Assembly (NCBI GenBank): GCA_963811635.1
Contig: CAWESB010000003.1
Span: forward strand, 62,001-126,000
DNA length: 64,000 nt
Reading direction: 5' to 3'
Source: JAIBJN01 sp963811635
Lineage (GTDB): Bacteria > Actinomycetota > Thermoleophilia > Gaiellales > Gaiellaceae
The notes beneath the pieces were generated by a model. That model worked only from the letters and a program-made list of their open reading frames with translations. It was not told the origin of the DNA and ran no database searches. The position numbers and the translations under genes were made by a program. Each line of letters starts with the position of its first letter. Position 1 is the stretch's first letter. Of the stretch, positions 9,768 to 17,519 are shown piece by piece.

Positions 9768-10361
9768 CCCGGCCATGTCCGGGGTCAGACCCCTGACGTG
9801 GCCGGCCAAGACCTGTCCGCGATCGTTCACGAACTCTTCGAAGCGCCTTCTAGCCGCGGCAGGCGTCCGACCGAATGGAGCCAGGATCCGATCCGGGACG
9901 AGGCAGGCTCGTGGTCGTTCGAGGCCGGCGACCGCCGCGTAGCTGCTCCACGGCCACTCCCGTGGGTGCTTGCACAGCCGCGCCCTCACGGGGTTGCGCG
10001 AGAGGTAGCGCGAGAGCTCCAGAAGATGCCAATCGCTCTCGACGAGAAGCGAGTGGAAGCGTCCCTGGAAGAGATGGCCGTCGTGAGCGTGACGATGGTT
10101 GAAAGCCTGTGCGAATCGGCCGTTGAGCCACTGCATCCCGATTGACAAGTCAGGGCTCGGAGTCTCGACCACGAGGTGATAGTGGTTCGGCATCAGGCAG
10201 TACCCGTAGGCGCGCCAGCCGCGGCGTCTGGCGAGTTCGTCCAGCAGCGAGAGGAACCCGACGTGGTCCTGGGCGTCGAGGAAGATCTGCTGCCGCCGAT
10301 TGCCTCGCGCGGTGACGTGGAAGGTGCCACCAGCAAGCTGAAGACGGGGTGTCCGAGGCAT
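9729..10361 (-). CDS. REP-associated tyrosine transposase (IS200/IS605-like, Transposase_17)
   Basis: 210 residues. The HUH nuclease motif is NHYHLVVE, with the preceding YCLMPN typical of this family. Further signatures are GRFHSLLVES and SRYLSRNPVRARL followed by PREWPWSSY, which define the RAYT subgroup of single-strand DNA Y1 transposases. RAYTs mobilise or maintain REP palindromes. The coding frame passes straight through one palindromic repeat (residues around HVRGLTPDMAG), and its last codons are antisense to the end of maf. The gene sits between maf and mreB, which normally adjoin. It appears intact, with all motifs and no internal stop. Confidence 0.93.
   Translation of the reverse strand: MPRTPRLQLAGGTFHVTARGNRRQQIFLDAQDHVGFLSLLDELARRRGWRAYGYCLMPNHYHLVVETPSPDLSIGMQWLNGRFAQAFNHRHAHDGHLFQGRFHSLLVESDWHLLELSRYLSRNPVRARLCKHPREWPWSSYAAVAGLERPRACLVPDRILAPFGRTPAAARRRFEEFVNDRGQVLAGHVRGLTPDMAGLAADLGAWEAVG
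9775..9799. repeat. REP-like palindromic repeat, transposase-proximal copy
   Basis: Core GGGGTC-A-GACCCC continuing into TGACGT on the right. The left arm differs from perfect symmetry at two positions. It lies inside the 3' coding end of the transposase. The 24 bases from 9781 match a second copy at 10447 exactly and in the same orientation. Confidence 0.85.
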
Positions 10362-10440
10362 GGCGTCGAGGGTAGACCGCCCCGCGGTCGCCTCTTCCCG
10401 ATTTCACAGCCTCCGCGCAGAATCGCCCGCCTTTGGAGCC

Positions 10441-10465
10441 ACGTCAGGGGTCAGACCCCTGACGT
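10441..10465. repeat. REP-like palindromic repeat, mreB-proximal copy
   Basis: Perfect 12-base arms (ACGTCAGGGGTC and GACCCCTGACGT) around a single A. With the copy at 9775-9799 it brackets the transposase gene as a direct repeat that is also self-complementary. It ends about 30 bases before the mreB -10 hexamer. Confidence 0.88.
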
Positions 10466-10495
10466 GGCCGCGGTGGACGCGCTCAAGCTTGTCGT

Positions 10496-10501
10496 TACAC
10501 T
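10496..10501 (+). promoter_or_regulatory. -10 hexamer of mreB
   Basis: TACACT sits 12 bases before the mreB ATG; a weak -35 (TGGACG) is 16 bases upstream. The predicted 5' UTR is only about 6 bases. The repeat palindrome lies just upstream of the -35. Confidence 0.45.
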
Positions 10502-10513
10502 CAGCGGGGTTCT

Positions 10514-11563
10514 ATGAGCTTCTGGGGCTACTTGAGCGGGTTCGGCGGACGCGAGATGGCCGTCGACCTGGGGACTGCCAACACCCTCGTCTACGTGCGC
10601 GGGCGCGGCATCGTGCTCTCGGAGCCGTCCGTCGTCGCCATCGACCAGCGAACGGGCGAGGTGCACGCCGTCGGGATCGAGGCCAAGCGGATGCTGGGCC
10701 GCACGCCGGGGACGATCTCGGCGATCCGTCCGCTCAAGGATGGGGTGATCGCCGACTTCGACGTCACCGAGCAGATGCTCCGGCACTTCATCCAGAAGGT
10801 GCACCACAACCGCTTCGCGCACCCGCGCGTCGTCGTCTGCGTCCCGAGCGGGGTCACCGGTGTCGAGAAGCGCGCGGTCGAAGAGGCGACCCTCTCCGCC
10901 GGCGCGCGCCAGGCCTACCTGATCGAGGAGCCGATGGCGGCTGCAATCGGGGCGGGGCTGCCGGTCTCCGAGCCGACCGGAAACATGATCGTCGACATCG
11001 GCGGCGGGACGACCGAGGTCGCCGTCATCTCGCTGGGCGGCATCGTCGTCTCCCAGTCCATCCGCGTGGGTGGGGACGAGATGGACGAGGCGATCATGGC
11101 CCACATCAAGAAGGAGTACAAGCTCCTGATCGGCCAGCAGACCGCCGAGGAGCTCAAGCTCGAGATCGGCTCCGCGTGGGAGCTCTCGCAGGAGGTCTCG
11201 GCCGAGGTCCGCGGCCGCGACATGCTCACCGGGCTCCCCAAGACCGTCGTCATCACATCGGAGGAGACCCGCCGTGCGCTCGACGAGCCGGTGGGCCAGA
11301 TCATCGACGCGATCAAGTCGACGCTCGACAAGACGCCGCCCGAGCTGGCCGCCGACATCATGGACCGCGGCATCGTCCTCGCCGGCGGCGGAGCGCTCCT
11401 GACCGGCCTCGCGGACCGGCTCCGGGACGAGACCCAGATGCCGGTGCAGCTCGCCGAGTCGCCGCTCACGTGCGTCGCGGTCGGCTCCGGCCGCAGCCTG
11501 GAGGAGTTCGAGGTCATCCACCGCTCCGCGAAGGCCCGCCAGCGGAACGGCCGCCGGCGCTAG
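10514..11563 (+). CDS. mreB: Rod shape-determining protein MreB
   Basis: Actin-like ATPase that forms membrane-associated filaments and positions the elongation machinery for side-wall peptidoglycan. 349 residues. Nucleotide-binding signatures are DLGTANTLVYV (phosphate 1), IVDIGGGTTEVAV (phosphate 2) and GIVLAGGGALL (adenosine). The N-terminal MSFWGYLSG may act as a membrane-binding amphipathic segment. It opens the cluster mreB-mreC-mreD-mrdA-rodA, suggesting a rod-shaped cell with lateral-wall growth. Confidence 0.98.
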   Translation: MSFWGYLSGFGGREMAVDLGTANTLVYVRGRGIVLSEPSVVAIDQRTGEVHAVGIEAKRMLGRTPGTISAIRPLKDGVIADFDVTEQMLRHFIQKVHHNRFAHPRVVVCVPSGVTGVEKRAVEEATLSAGARQAYLIEEPMAAAIGAGLPVSEPTGNMIVDIGGGTTEVAVISLGGIVVSQSIRVGGDEMDEAIMAHIKKEYKLLIGQQTAEELKLEIGSAWELSQEVSAEVRGRDMLTGLPKTVVITSEETRRALDEPVGQIIDAIKSTLDKTPPELAADIMDRGIVLAGGGALLTGLADRLRDETQMPVQLAESPLTCVAVGSGRSLEEFEVIHRSAKARQRNGRRR

Positions 11564-11581
11564 GAACCAAGCCGGGTCCGG

Positions 11582-11610
11582 TTCACGAGAGCCGGGCGAT
11601 TCACTACACT
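11582..11610 (+). promoter_or_regulatory. Promoter of mreC
   Basis: TTCACG, a 17-base spacer, then TACACT, ending 10 bases before the mreC GTG. This is one of the better sigma-70-like promoters in the window and would give a 5' UTR of only a few bases, so mreC can be transcribed independently of mreB. Confidence 0.55.
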
Positions 11611-11620
11611 GGTCGGTTCC

Positions 11621-12625
11621 GTGCCTCGGCAGCGAACAGCACGGCTCCCGGTGCTGGACGCACCTGTCCGGCGCGGTGAGGGCCCTACCTCGCGAACGGG
11701 ACGCGCCTTTAGAGCGCGGCTCGTCGCAGCCGTGCTCGTGCTCGTCTCGCTCGGCCTGATCACCGTCTACTTCCGGGAATCCTCCGAGGGGCCGCTGCAT
11801 GCAGCCCAGCGCATCGGCGTCTCCGTGCTGATGCCGTTCGAGGTCGCCGGCGAACGCGTCGCGCGCCCGTTCCGCGACGGCTGGGCCTGGATGTCCGACC
11901 TCCTGGACGCGAAGGACGAGAACGAGAAGCTGCGCGAGGAGAACGAGAGGATGCGCGCCGCGCTGATCGCCCAGCAAACCAGCGCCCAGGAGAACGCCGT
12001 CCAGACCGGCATCGCCAACTACATCGCGGGCCCGAAGTTCCCGACGGACTTCACGCCCGTGGTCGCGCGGATCATCGGCCGCCCGCCGTCGCCCTACCAG
12101 CAGGAGATCACGATCTCGGCGGGCTCCGGCGACGGCATCAAGGTGAACGCGCCCGTGGTCACCGAGGAGGGCCTCGTCGGCCGGGTCACGGATGTGACCG
12201 ACTCGACGGCCCGGATCACGCTGATCACCGACCAGAGCAGCTCGGTCTCGGCCGTCGTGCTGGAGAGCGGCGCCGCCGGCGTCGTCAAGCACGGGGCCAG
12301 CTCCTCGTCGCTGATCCTGGATCGCGTCGAGAAGGACGAGATGGTCAAGAGCGGCGACACCGTCATCACCTCGGGCTGGAAGACGGAGAAGTTCGAGTCG
12401 CTCTTCCCGCGCGGGATCGCGATCGGCGCCGTCGAGTCCGTCGGCCAGCAGGACGTCGACCTCTTCAAGCGCGTGCAGGTCACCCCCTTCGTCGACTTCG
12501 ACTCGCTTTCGATGGTGATCGTCATGCTCGAGAAGCCGCGCGCCGGGCGGGCGCAGAACGCGGCCGGGAACCAGGCGAACGCCGGAAGCTCCGGGAGGCA
12601 AAAGGGGCAGAAGAAGCGGCCGTGA
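11621..12625 (+). CDS. mreC: Rod shape-determining protein MreC
   Basis: Bitopic membrane protein linking MreB filaments to the periplasmic/extracellular synthases. 334 residues. A basic N-terminus is followed by one transmembrane helix (LVAAVLVLVSLGLITVYF), then a coiled coil (DAKDENEKLREENERMRAAL), then the beta-barrel MreC core with VVTEEGLVGRVTDV and GDTVITSG-type motifs. The C-terminus is low complexity (Asn/Gly/Gln/Lys). The start is GTG after its own promoter; the stop overlaps the mreD GTG by four bases. Confidence 0.95.
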   Translation: MPRQRTARLPVLDAPVRRGEGPTSRTGRAFRARLVAAVLVLVSLGLITVYFRESSEGPLHAAQRIGVSVLMPFEVAGERVARPFRDGWAWMSDLLDAKDENEKLREENERMRAALIAQQTSAQENAVQTGIANYIAGPKFPTDFTPVVARIIGRPPSPYQQEITISAGSGDGIKVNAPVVTEEGLVGRVTDVTDSTARITLITDQSSSVSAVVLESGAAGVVKHGASSSSLILDRVEKDEMVKSGDTVITSGWKTEKFESLFPRGIAIGAVESVGQQDVDLFKRVQVTPFVDFDSLSMVIVMLEKPRAGRAQNAAGNQANAGSSGRQKGQKKRP

Positions 12626-13143
12626 CGGGCATCGACGCACTCAAGGCGGGGGGCCTCGTCCTGCTCGCCGCCATCGTGCAGGTCTCGCTCGCCGAGTGGA
12701 TCGAGGTTGGCGAGGCGCACCCCGACGTCGTCCTCGTCACGCTCGTCGCCGTTTCGCTCCTCCGCGGGCCGACGTACGGGTCGATTCTCGGGTTCATGGC
12801 CGGCCTGGTCCTCGACACGGCCTCGTTCGGGACCTTCGGCCTGACCTCGCTACTCCTGACCGTGACCGGCTACTGGACGGGACGCTTCGGCGAGGTGACC
12901 ACGCGCTCCTCGGCGCACCCCCTGCTGATCGCCGTCGCCTTCGCGACCGTCGGCGTCACGCTCGGCTCGGCGGTGCTCCATTTCATGCTCGGTGTGACCA
13001 TCCCCGCTTCGCAGCTGTTCCTCGCGGTGCTGCTGCCGACGCTCGCCTTCAACATGATCCTCGCCTACCCGGTCTACAGGCTCTGCGCGAGGCTCCTGCC
13101 GCCGCGGCTCGTCTTCCGCCGGGAGGTGACCCCGGCTGTCTAG
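12622..13143 (+). CDS. mreD: Rod shape-determining protein MreD
   Basis: Small polytopic membrane protein of the elongasome. 173 residues with about five hydrophobic segments, beginning GLVLLAAIVQVSLAEW and ending with a basic tail. GTG start in a GTGA overlap with mreC. Weak sequence conservation is normal for MreD; the call rests on topology, size and position between mreC and the class B PBP. Confidence 0.9.
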   Translation: MTGIDALKAGGLVLLAAIVQVSLAEWIEVGEAHPDVVLVTLVAVSLLRGPTYGSILGFMAGLVLDTASFGTFGLTSLLLTVTGYWTGRFGEVTTRSSAHPLLIAVAFATVGVTLGSAVLHFMLGVTIPASQLFLAVLLPTLAFNMILAYPVYRLCARLLPPRLVFRREVTPAV

Positions 13144-13228
13144 CACGGTCAGGGACCCGGGCACCAGGCACCCAGGCTTCCTCCCTCCCGATCCCCGGGT
13201 CGAGGAGCCGTATCGCTTCGGTCCCCAG

Positions 13229-15127
13229 ATGGCACTGCGCGTCGGCATTCTCGGCGTGATCGCGATCGTCGTCTTCTGCGCGCTCTTCTTCCGCCTCTGG
13301 GCGCTGCAGGTGATCTCCGGTGAGCGCTACCTCGAGAACGCCAACAACAACCAGATCCGGAGCTTCGGCGTCATCGCCCCGCGCGGGTCGATCGTCGATC
13401 GCGACGGCGACGTCCTGGTCTCCAACATGCCGGGGACCCTCGTGCAGATCTGGCCCGCCGCCCTGGAGAACGTGCCCATCGTCGAGCGCGACAAGATGCT
13501 GCGCCGGATCTCGATGCTGCTCGGCCTGAAGGCGAAGAACGTGCGCGAGAAGGTCGAGGAGCGCCTGCAGAGCGATCCGCTCACGCCCGTGACCATCGAC
13601 ACCGGCGTGGGCGAGCTCAGGACCGCCTACCTGATGGAGCACCAGGGCGAGTTCCCAGGCGTCCAGATCACGGAGACGTACCTGCGCAACTACGAGCAGG
13701 GAAACCTGGCCGCGCAGATCCTGGGCCACGTCGGGGAGATCAGCAGCGACCAGCTGAAGGACAAGGCCGAACAGGGCTACGCCGCCGGTGACCGCATCGG
13801 CCAGACCGGCATCGAGGCCGTCTACGACAACTACCTGCGCGGCGTCCGCGGCCAGGGACGGGTCTTCGTCGACGCGCTCGGGCGCATCACGAGCGAGCGG
13901 GAGTTCAGCCAGCTGCCCGAGGCCGGCGACAACATCCGGCTCACGCTCGACGTCGACCTCCAGCGGGCGGCCGAGGACGCGCTGAACTTCGGAATCGGCC
14001 TTGCCCACGAGCAGGGCGAATGGGCCGCCGACGGCGGCGCCATCGTCGCCATGGACGTCGACACGGGCGAGATCCTCGCGCTCGCCTCGAACCCGACGTT
14101 CGACCCACGGGTCTACGTCGGCCGGGTGGATGAGAAAGACCTCGCCAACCTCGCCAAGCGGAGCGCGAACTACCCGCAGCTCAACCGCGCCATCGCGGGC
14201 GGCTACCCGCCCGGCTCGACGTTCAAGCCGTTCGTCGCCCTTGCCGCGCTCGAGACGGGAGTCCTCTCGCCCTCGGAGATGATCCAGTGCACGGGCAAGG
14301 AGGTCATCGACGGCCAGACGTTCATGAACTGGGACCCGTACAAGAACGAGCCCATGACGGTCTCGACCGCGCTCGCGAACTCGTGCGACACCTTCTTCTA
14401 CAACGTCGCCCTGCGCTTCTACGAGCGCAAGGACTCCCCGCTGCAGCGCTGGTCGAGAACGATGGGCTTCGGCTCCGGCACAGGCATCGACCTCGGCCCG
14501 GAGTCGAAGGGGCTCGTGCCGACGCCGTCCTGGCGCCGCAAGACGTTCAAGACGGAGATCGACAGGATCTGGACGAGCGGCGACTCCGTGCAGCTGGCCA
14601 TCGGCCAGGGCGACCTGCTCGTGAGCCCGCTGCAGATGACGCGCGGATACGCGATGATCGCGAACGGCGGCAAGCTGGTCGAGCCGCACCTCGTCAAGAG
14701 CGTCGAGGAGCCGCGGAACGAGGGCGAGCCGCCCGTCGTCCTGCGGCCGTACACGCCGAAGCCGCCGCGCGACCTCGACATCGACCCGTACGCGCTGAGT
14801 GTCGTCCAGGGCGCGCTCTACGACGCCACCCACGCGAGCTACGGCACCTCGCAGTCGGTCTTCGGGAGCTTCCCAGTCGGTATCGCCGGCAAGACGGGCA
14901 CCGCAGAGAAGTACGTCGAGCTTCCCGGCTACCAGGGCGTGCGGGACCAGTCCTGGTGGTGCGGTTACGGGCCCTACGAGGCGCCCGAGATCGCCGTCTG
15001 CGCCCTCATCGAGAACGGCGGCCACGGCGGCACGGCCGCGGCGCCGACGGCGCTCAAGGTCTTCGAGAAGTACTTCAACGTCAAGCCAGACGGCACCTAC
15101 TCGGTCGTCGTCCAGCAGAGCGACTAA
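13229..15127 (+). CDS. mrdA: Penicillin-binding protein 2 (class B transpeptidase of elongation)
   Basis: Cross-links peptidoglycan during side-wall growth together with RodA. 632 residues from the first available ATG. N-terminal transmembrane anchor (VGILGVIAIVVFCALFFRLWAL), PBP dimerisation domain with GVIAPRGSIVDRDG, then the transpeptidase domain. The active-site serine is in STFK (Ser330-Lys333), the second motif is SCD in ANSCDTFFYN, and the third is KTG at 555-557 within AGKTGTAEK. No convincing Shine-Dalgarno is seen, and in-frame codons upstream to a stop at 13127 contain no ATG, GTG or TTG, so a CTG start near 13136 cannot be excluded. The stop overlaps the rodA start by one base (TAATG). 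Confidence 0.95.
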   Translation: MALRVGILGVIAIVVFCALFFRLWALQVISGERYLENANNNQIRSFGVIAPRGSIVDRDGDVLVSNMPGTLVQIWPAALENVPIVERDKMLRRISMLLGLKAKNVREKVEERLQSDPLTPVTIDTGVGELRTAYLMEHQGEFPGVQITETYLRNYEQGNLAAQILGHVGEISSDQLKDKAEQGYAAGDRIGQTGIEAVYDNYLRGVRGQGRVFVDALGRITSEREFSQLPEAGDNIRLTLDVDLQRAAEDALNFGIGLAHEQGEWAADGGAIVAMDVDTGEILALASNPTFDPRVYVGRVDEKDLANLAKRSANYPQLNRAIAGGYPPGSTFKPFVALAALETGVLSPSEMIQCTGKEVIDGQTFMNWDPYKNEPMTVSTALANSCDTFFYNVALRFYERKDSPLQRWSRTMGFGSGTGIDLGPESKGLVPTPSWRRKTFKTEIDRIWTSGDSVQLAIGQGDLLVSPLQMTRGYAMIANGGKLVEPHLVKSVEEPRNEGEPPVVLRPYTPKPPRDLDIDPYALSVVQGALYDATHASYGTSQSVFGSFPVGIAGKTGTAEKYVELPGYQGVRDQSWWCGYGPYEAPEIAVCALIENGGHGGTAAAPTALKVFEKYFNVKPDGTYSVVVQQSD

Positions 15128-16302
15128 TGGCGACCCGCGTCCAGCAGCCGACCCGCTCCCAGGCAGCCGCCTGGGAGATCGGCGCGTTCCTCCGCCACAT
15201 CGACTACCTGCTCCTGCTGGCGACCGGCGGTCTCGTCGCCTACGGACTCTGGGTGCTGGAGTCGGTGACCCGGAACGACATCGCCGGCGACCCCGACTAC
15301 TACGTCTTCCGCCAGGTGATCTACGTCGTCGTCGGCGCCATCCTGCTGGCGATCGCCGCTGCCGTCGACCCCGACGTCTACCGACGTGTCCGCTGGCCGC
15401 TGTACGCCGTCTCGATCGGGTTGCTCGTCTCCGTGTTCGTCCTCGCCTCCGAGGTGCGCGGGTCGAAGCGCTGGATCGAGATCGGCTTCTTCAACTTCCA
15501 GCCGTCGGAGCTCGGCAAGCTCGTGCTCATCGTCGTCCTGGCGGGCTGGGTGGCCGAACGCAGGCACCGCGTCTCGGAGTGGGGGACGACGCTCGGCGTC
15601 CTCGGGATCTCGCTTCCGATGATGATCCTCGTCTTCAAGGAGCCGGACTTCGGGACGACCCTGATCTACGCCGCCATCCTGCTGGGCGCCCTCTTCTTCG
15701 GCGGCACGCCCTGGCGGCACCTGGCTGTCCTGGCCATCGTCGCCGGCCTGGCGGCGGCGGCGCTCCTCTGGTTCCTGCCCTCGGCCGGCCTTGACGTCCT
15801 CGAGCCGTACCAGCGCGAGCGCCTGATCGGGTTCGTCGACCCGGACATCGACCCGAGCGGGTCGACCTACAACGTCAACCAGTCGATCACAGCGGTCGGC
15901 GCGGGAGGCCTGGACGGGCGCGGCGAGGCCAACGCCACGCAGACGAAGTTCAACTACCTCCCCGAGCACTCGACCGACTTCATCTTCTCGTCGCTCGCCG
16001 AGCAGCGCGGGTTCCTCGGGGCTTCGATCCTCTTGCTGCTCTACGCGGTCATCATCTGGCGCGCGACCAAGATCGTCTCCGTCGCGAAAGACCTGTTCTC
16101 GGCGATCCTGGCGGGGACAGTCGTGTTCGCGCTCCTGATCCAGCTCTTCATCAACGTCGGGATGACGATCGGGATCGCGCCCGTCACCGGCATCCCCTTG
16201 CCGCTGGTCTCGTACGGGGGCAGCTCCCTGCTGACGACCCTGATCCTGGTCGGGCTGCTGGAGGCCGTGCACGTGCGCGGCCGGCTGGCGGGGGCGCGCT
16301 AG
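15127..16302 (+). CDS. rodA: Peptidoglycan glycosyltransferase RodA (SEDS family)
   Basis: Polymerises lipid II into glycan strands as the partner of PBP2. 391 residues, about ten transmembrane segments. SEDS features include RWIEIGFFNFQPSELGKLV, the KEPDFGTTLIYAAIL loop and the conserved C-terminal PVTGIPLPLVSYGGSSL. The start codon overlaps the mrdA stop, indicating coupled synthesis of the two partners. Confidence 0.97.
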   Translation: MATRVQQPTRSQAAAWEIGAFLRHIDYLLLLATGGLVAYGLWVLESVTRNDIAGDPDYYVFRQVIYVVVGAILLAIAAAVDPDVYRRVRWPLYAVSIGLLVSVFVLASEVRGSKRWIEIGFFNFQPSELGKLVLIVVLAGWVAERRHRVSEWGTTLGVLGISLPMMILVFKEPDFGTTLIYAAILLGALFFGGTPWRHLAVLAIVAGLAAAALLWFLPSAGLDVLEPYQRERLIGFVDPDIDPSGSTYNVNQSITAVGAGGLDGRGEANATQTKFNYLPEHSTDFIFSSLAEQRGFLGASILLLLYAVIIWRATKIVSVAKDLFSAILAGTVVFALLIQLFINVGMTIGIAPVTGIPLPLVSYGGSSLLTTLILVGLLEAVHVRGRLAGAR

Positions 16303-16305
16303 GGC

Positions 16306-17148
16306 ATGCCAAAGCTTCCGCTCAACCCGACGGCCGTGCTCGGCGTCGTCAAGGAGCTCCGGGTCACCGACGCGGACCTGCGCCCATTGCTCGTCGGCGG
16401 CGCGCCCGAGCGGGCGAAGGAGATCCACGATGCGCTCGGGAAGGGCGCCGAGCCCGGCGCCATCCGGATTCTCGCCGCGCCGACCGCCTACGACTTCGAG
16501 GGGGCGAACGTCCTCGTCTACGCGGTCGACGGCGCCGTGCCGGGCGAGGAGGACGAGAAGGCCTTCCAGCTCGCGTCGCGGAAGGGCGTCGAGATCGTCT
16601 GCGTAGTCTTCGGCGCCTCGGCGGAGGATCCGCCGACGATCCCGTACGTCCTCGACTCGGACGTCATCCCCGTCCCGCCCGGTGCGCCCCTCCCGCTCGA
16701 GTCGATCGCCGAGCGGGCGGCCGACCGCGCCGGCGATTCCTCGCACCATCTCGCCGCGCGCGTCCCGGTGCTGCGCGAGGCGGTCGTGCAGGAGATCATC
16801 AAGCGCTTCGCACTGCAGAACGGCGTCCTCGGCGTCGCCATCTTCATCCCGGGGGCCGATTTCCCGGTGCTGACGCTGAACCAGATCCGCATGGTGCTCC
16901 GCATCGCCTCGGCGCACGGCGAGCGGCTCGACCGGGAGCGTGCGTTCGAGGTCCTGTCCGTGATCGCCGCCGGCCTCGGCTTCCGCACCGTTGCCCGCCA
17001 GCTCGTCGGCCTCGTTCCCGGCCTCGGCTGGGCGGTCAAGGGCGGCGTGGCCTACGCCGCCACCCTGGCGCTGGGGGAAGCCGCCGACGCCTACTTCGCG
17101 GCGGGCGGCACGAGAATGATCGAGCGGTCCGTCCGGTCCTGGTCCTAG
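16306..17148 (+). CDS. DUF697-like protein, unknown function
   Basis: 280 residues starting three bases after rodA. The N-terminal half reads like a degenerate GTPase-type alpha/beta fold (AYDFEGANVLVYAVDG, VEIVCVVFG), but no P-loop is visible. The C-terminal half from VLREAVVQEIIKRFALQNG through FPVLTLNQIRMVLRIASAHG resembles the DUF697/YcjF hydrophobic helical domain, with glycine-rich amphipathic helices near GLVPGLGWAVKGG. A membrane-associated partner of the elongasome is possible from its position. Family recall is moderate; function unknown. Confidence 0.7.
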   Translation: MPKLPLNPTAVLGVVKELRVTDADLRPLLVGGAPERAKEIHDALGKGAEPGAIRILAAPTAYDFEGANVLVYAVDGAVPGEEDEKAFQLASRKGVEIVCVVFGASAEDPPTIPYVLDSDVIPVPPGAPLPLESIAERAADRAGDSSHHLAARVPVLREAVVQEIIKRFALQNGVLGVAIFIPGADFPVLTLNQIRMVLRIASAHGERLDRERAFEVLSVIAAGLGFRTVARQLVGLVPGLGWAVKGGVAYAATLALGEAADAYFAAGGTRMIERSVRSWS

Positions 17149-17159
17149 CCTTCTCGCGC

Positions 17160-17354
17160 ATGGAGAGGGAAGAGCGGCAGGAAGCGCTCCTGATCGAGGA
17201 GGCGGATGCCTGGTTCGAGTATCTGGAGGCGACCCAGGCGGAGCTCGAGACGGGGCGCTACGACGAGGTCGAGCCCTGGGCGTGGGCCCGCCTCAACCAG
17301 CGGCTGCGCGCCGTCGAGCGCAAGCGCACGGGGCTTCGCCCCGCTGCGGCCTAG
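17160..17354 (+). CDS. Small acidic hypothetical protein (64 aa)
   Basis: Sequence begins MEREERQEALLIEEADAW and is almost entirely helical and charged, ending RKRTGLRPAAA. The ATG lies 11 bases after the previous stop; a TAGCCT hexamer 8 bases upstream could be a -10. High third-position GC supports coding. No family recognised. Confidence 0.6.
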   Translation: MEREERQEALLIEEADAWFEYLEATQAELETGRYDEVEPWAWARLNQRLRAVERKRTGLRPAAA

Positions 17355-17365
17355 ACGGCGGCTGC

Positions 17366-17519
17366 TAGGCTGAGGGGGATGCGCACGGACGATCCAGCCC
17401 AGAACGGGCAGGCGAGATCCGGCGCGGAAATCACATGAGATTTGTGGCTGACACCCTGCGGCTCGGCGAACGCCTGAACGGCGCCGAGCGCGGCGTGCGC
17501 CCGAAAGGAGTCCACCAAC
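17366..17519 (+). promoter_or_regulatory. Long leader of rng with possible upstream ORFs
   Basis: TAGGCT at 17366-17371 is 7 bases before an ATG opening a 19-codon ORF (MRTDDPAQNG...EIT) that ends at 17438 in an ATGA overlap with a second ORF at 17435 (MRFVADTLRL...). The second ORF runs across the rng start in another frame. A good Shine-Dalgarno (AAAGGAG) precedes the rng GTG. A 5' UTR of about 140 bases is unusual here, and RNase E/G leaders are known autoregulation sites in other bacteria. The uORFs are speculative. Confidence 0.35.

Larger units (their letters stand above)
9775..10470. mobile_element. RAYT transposase unit bounded by two palindromic repeats
   Basis: About 0.7 kb containing one transposase on the minus strand, with a 24-base identical repeat at each side. 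The repeats are palindromic, consistent with IS200/IS605-type elements, which recognise hairpins and lack terminal inverted repeats. Exact ends and any target site cannot be fixed from one copy. Confidence 0.65.
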
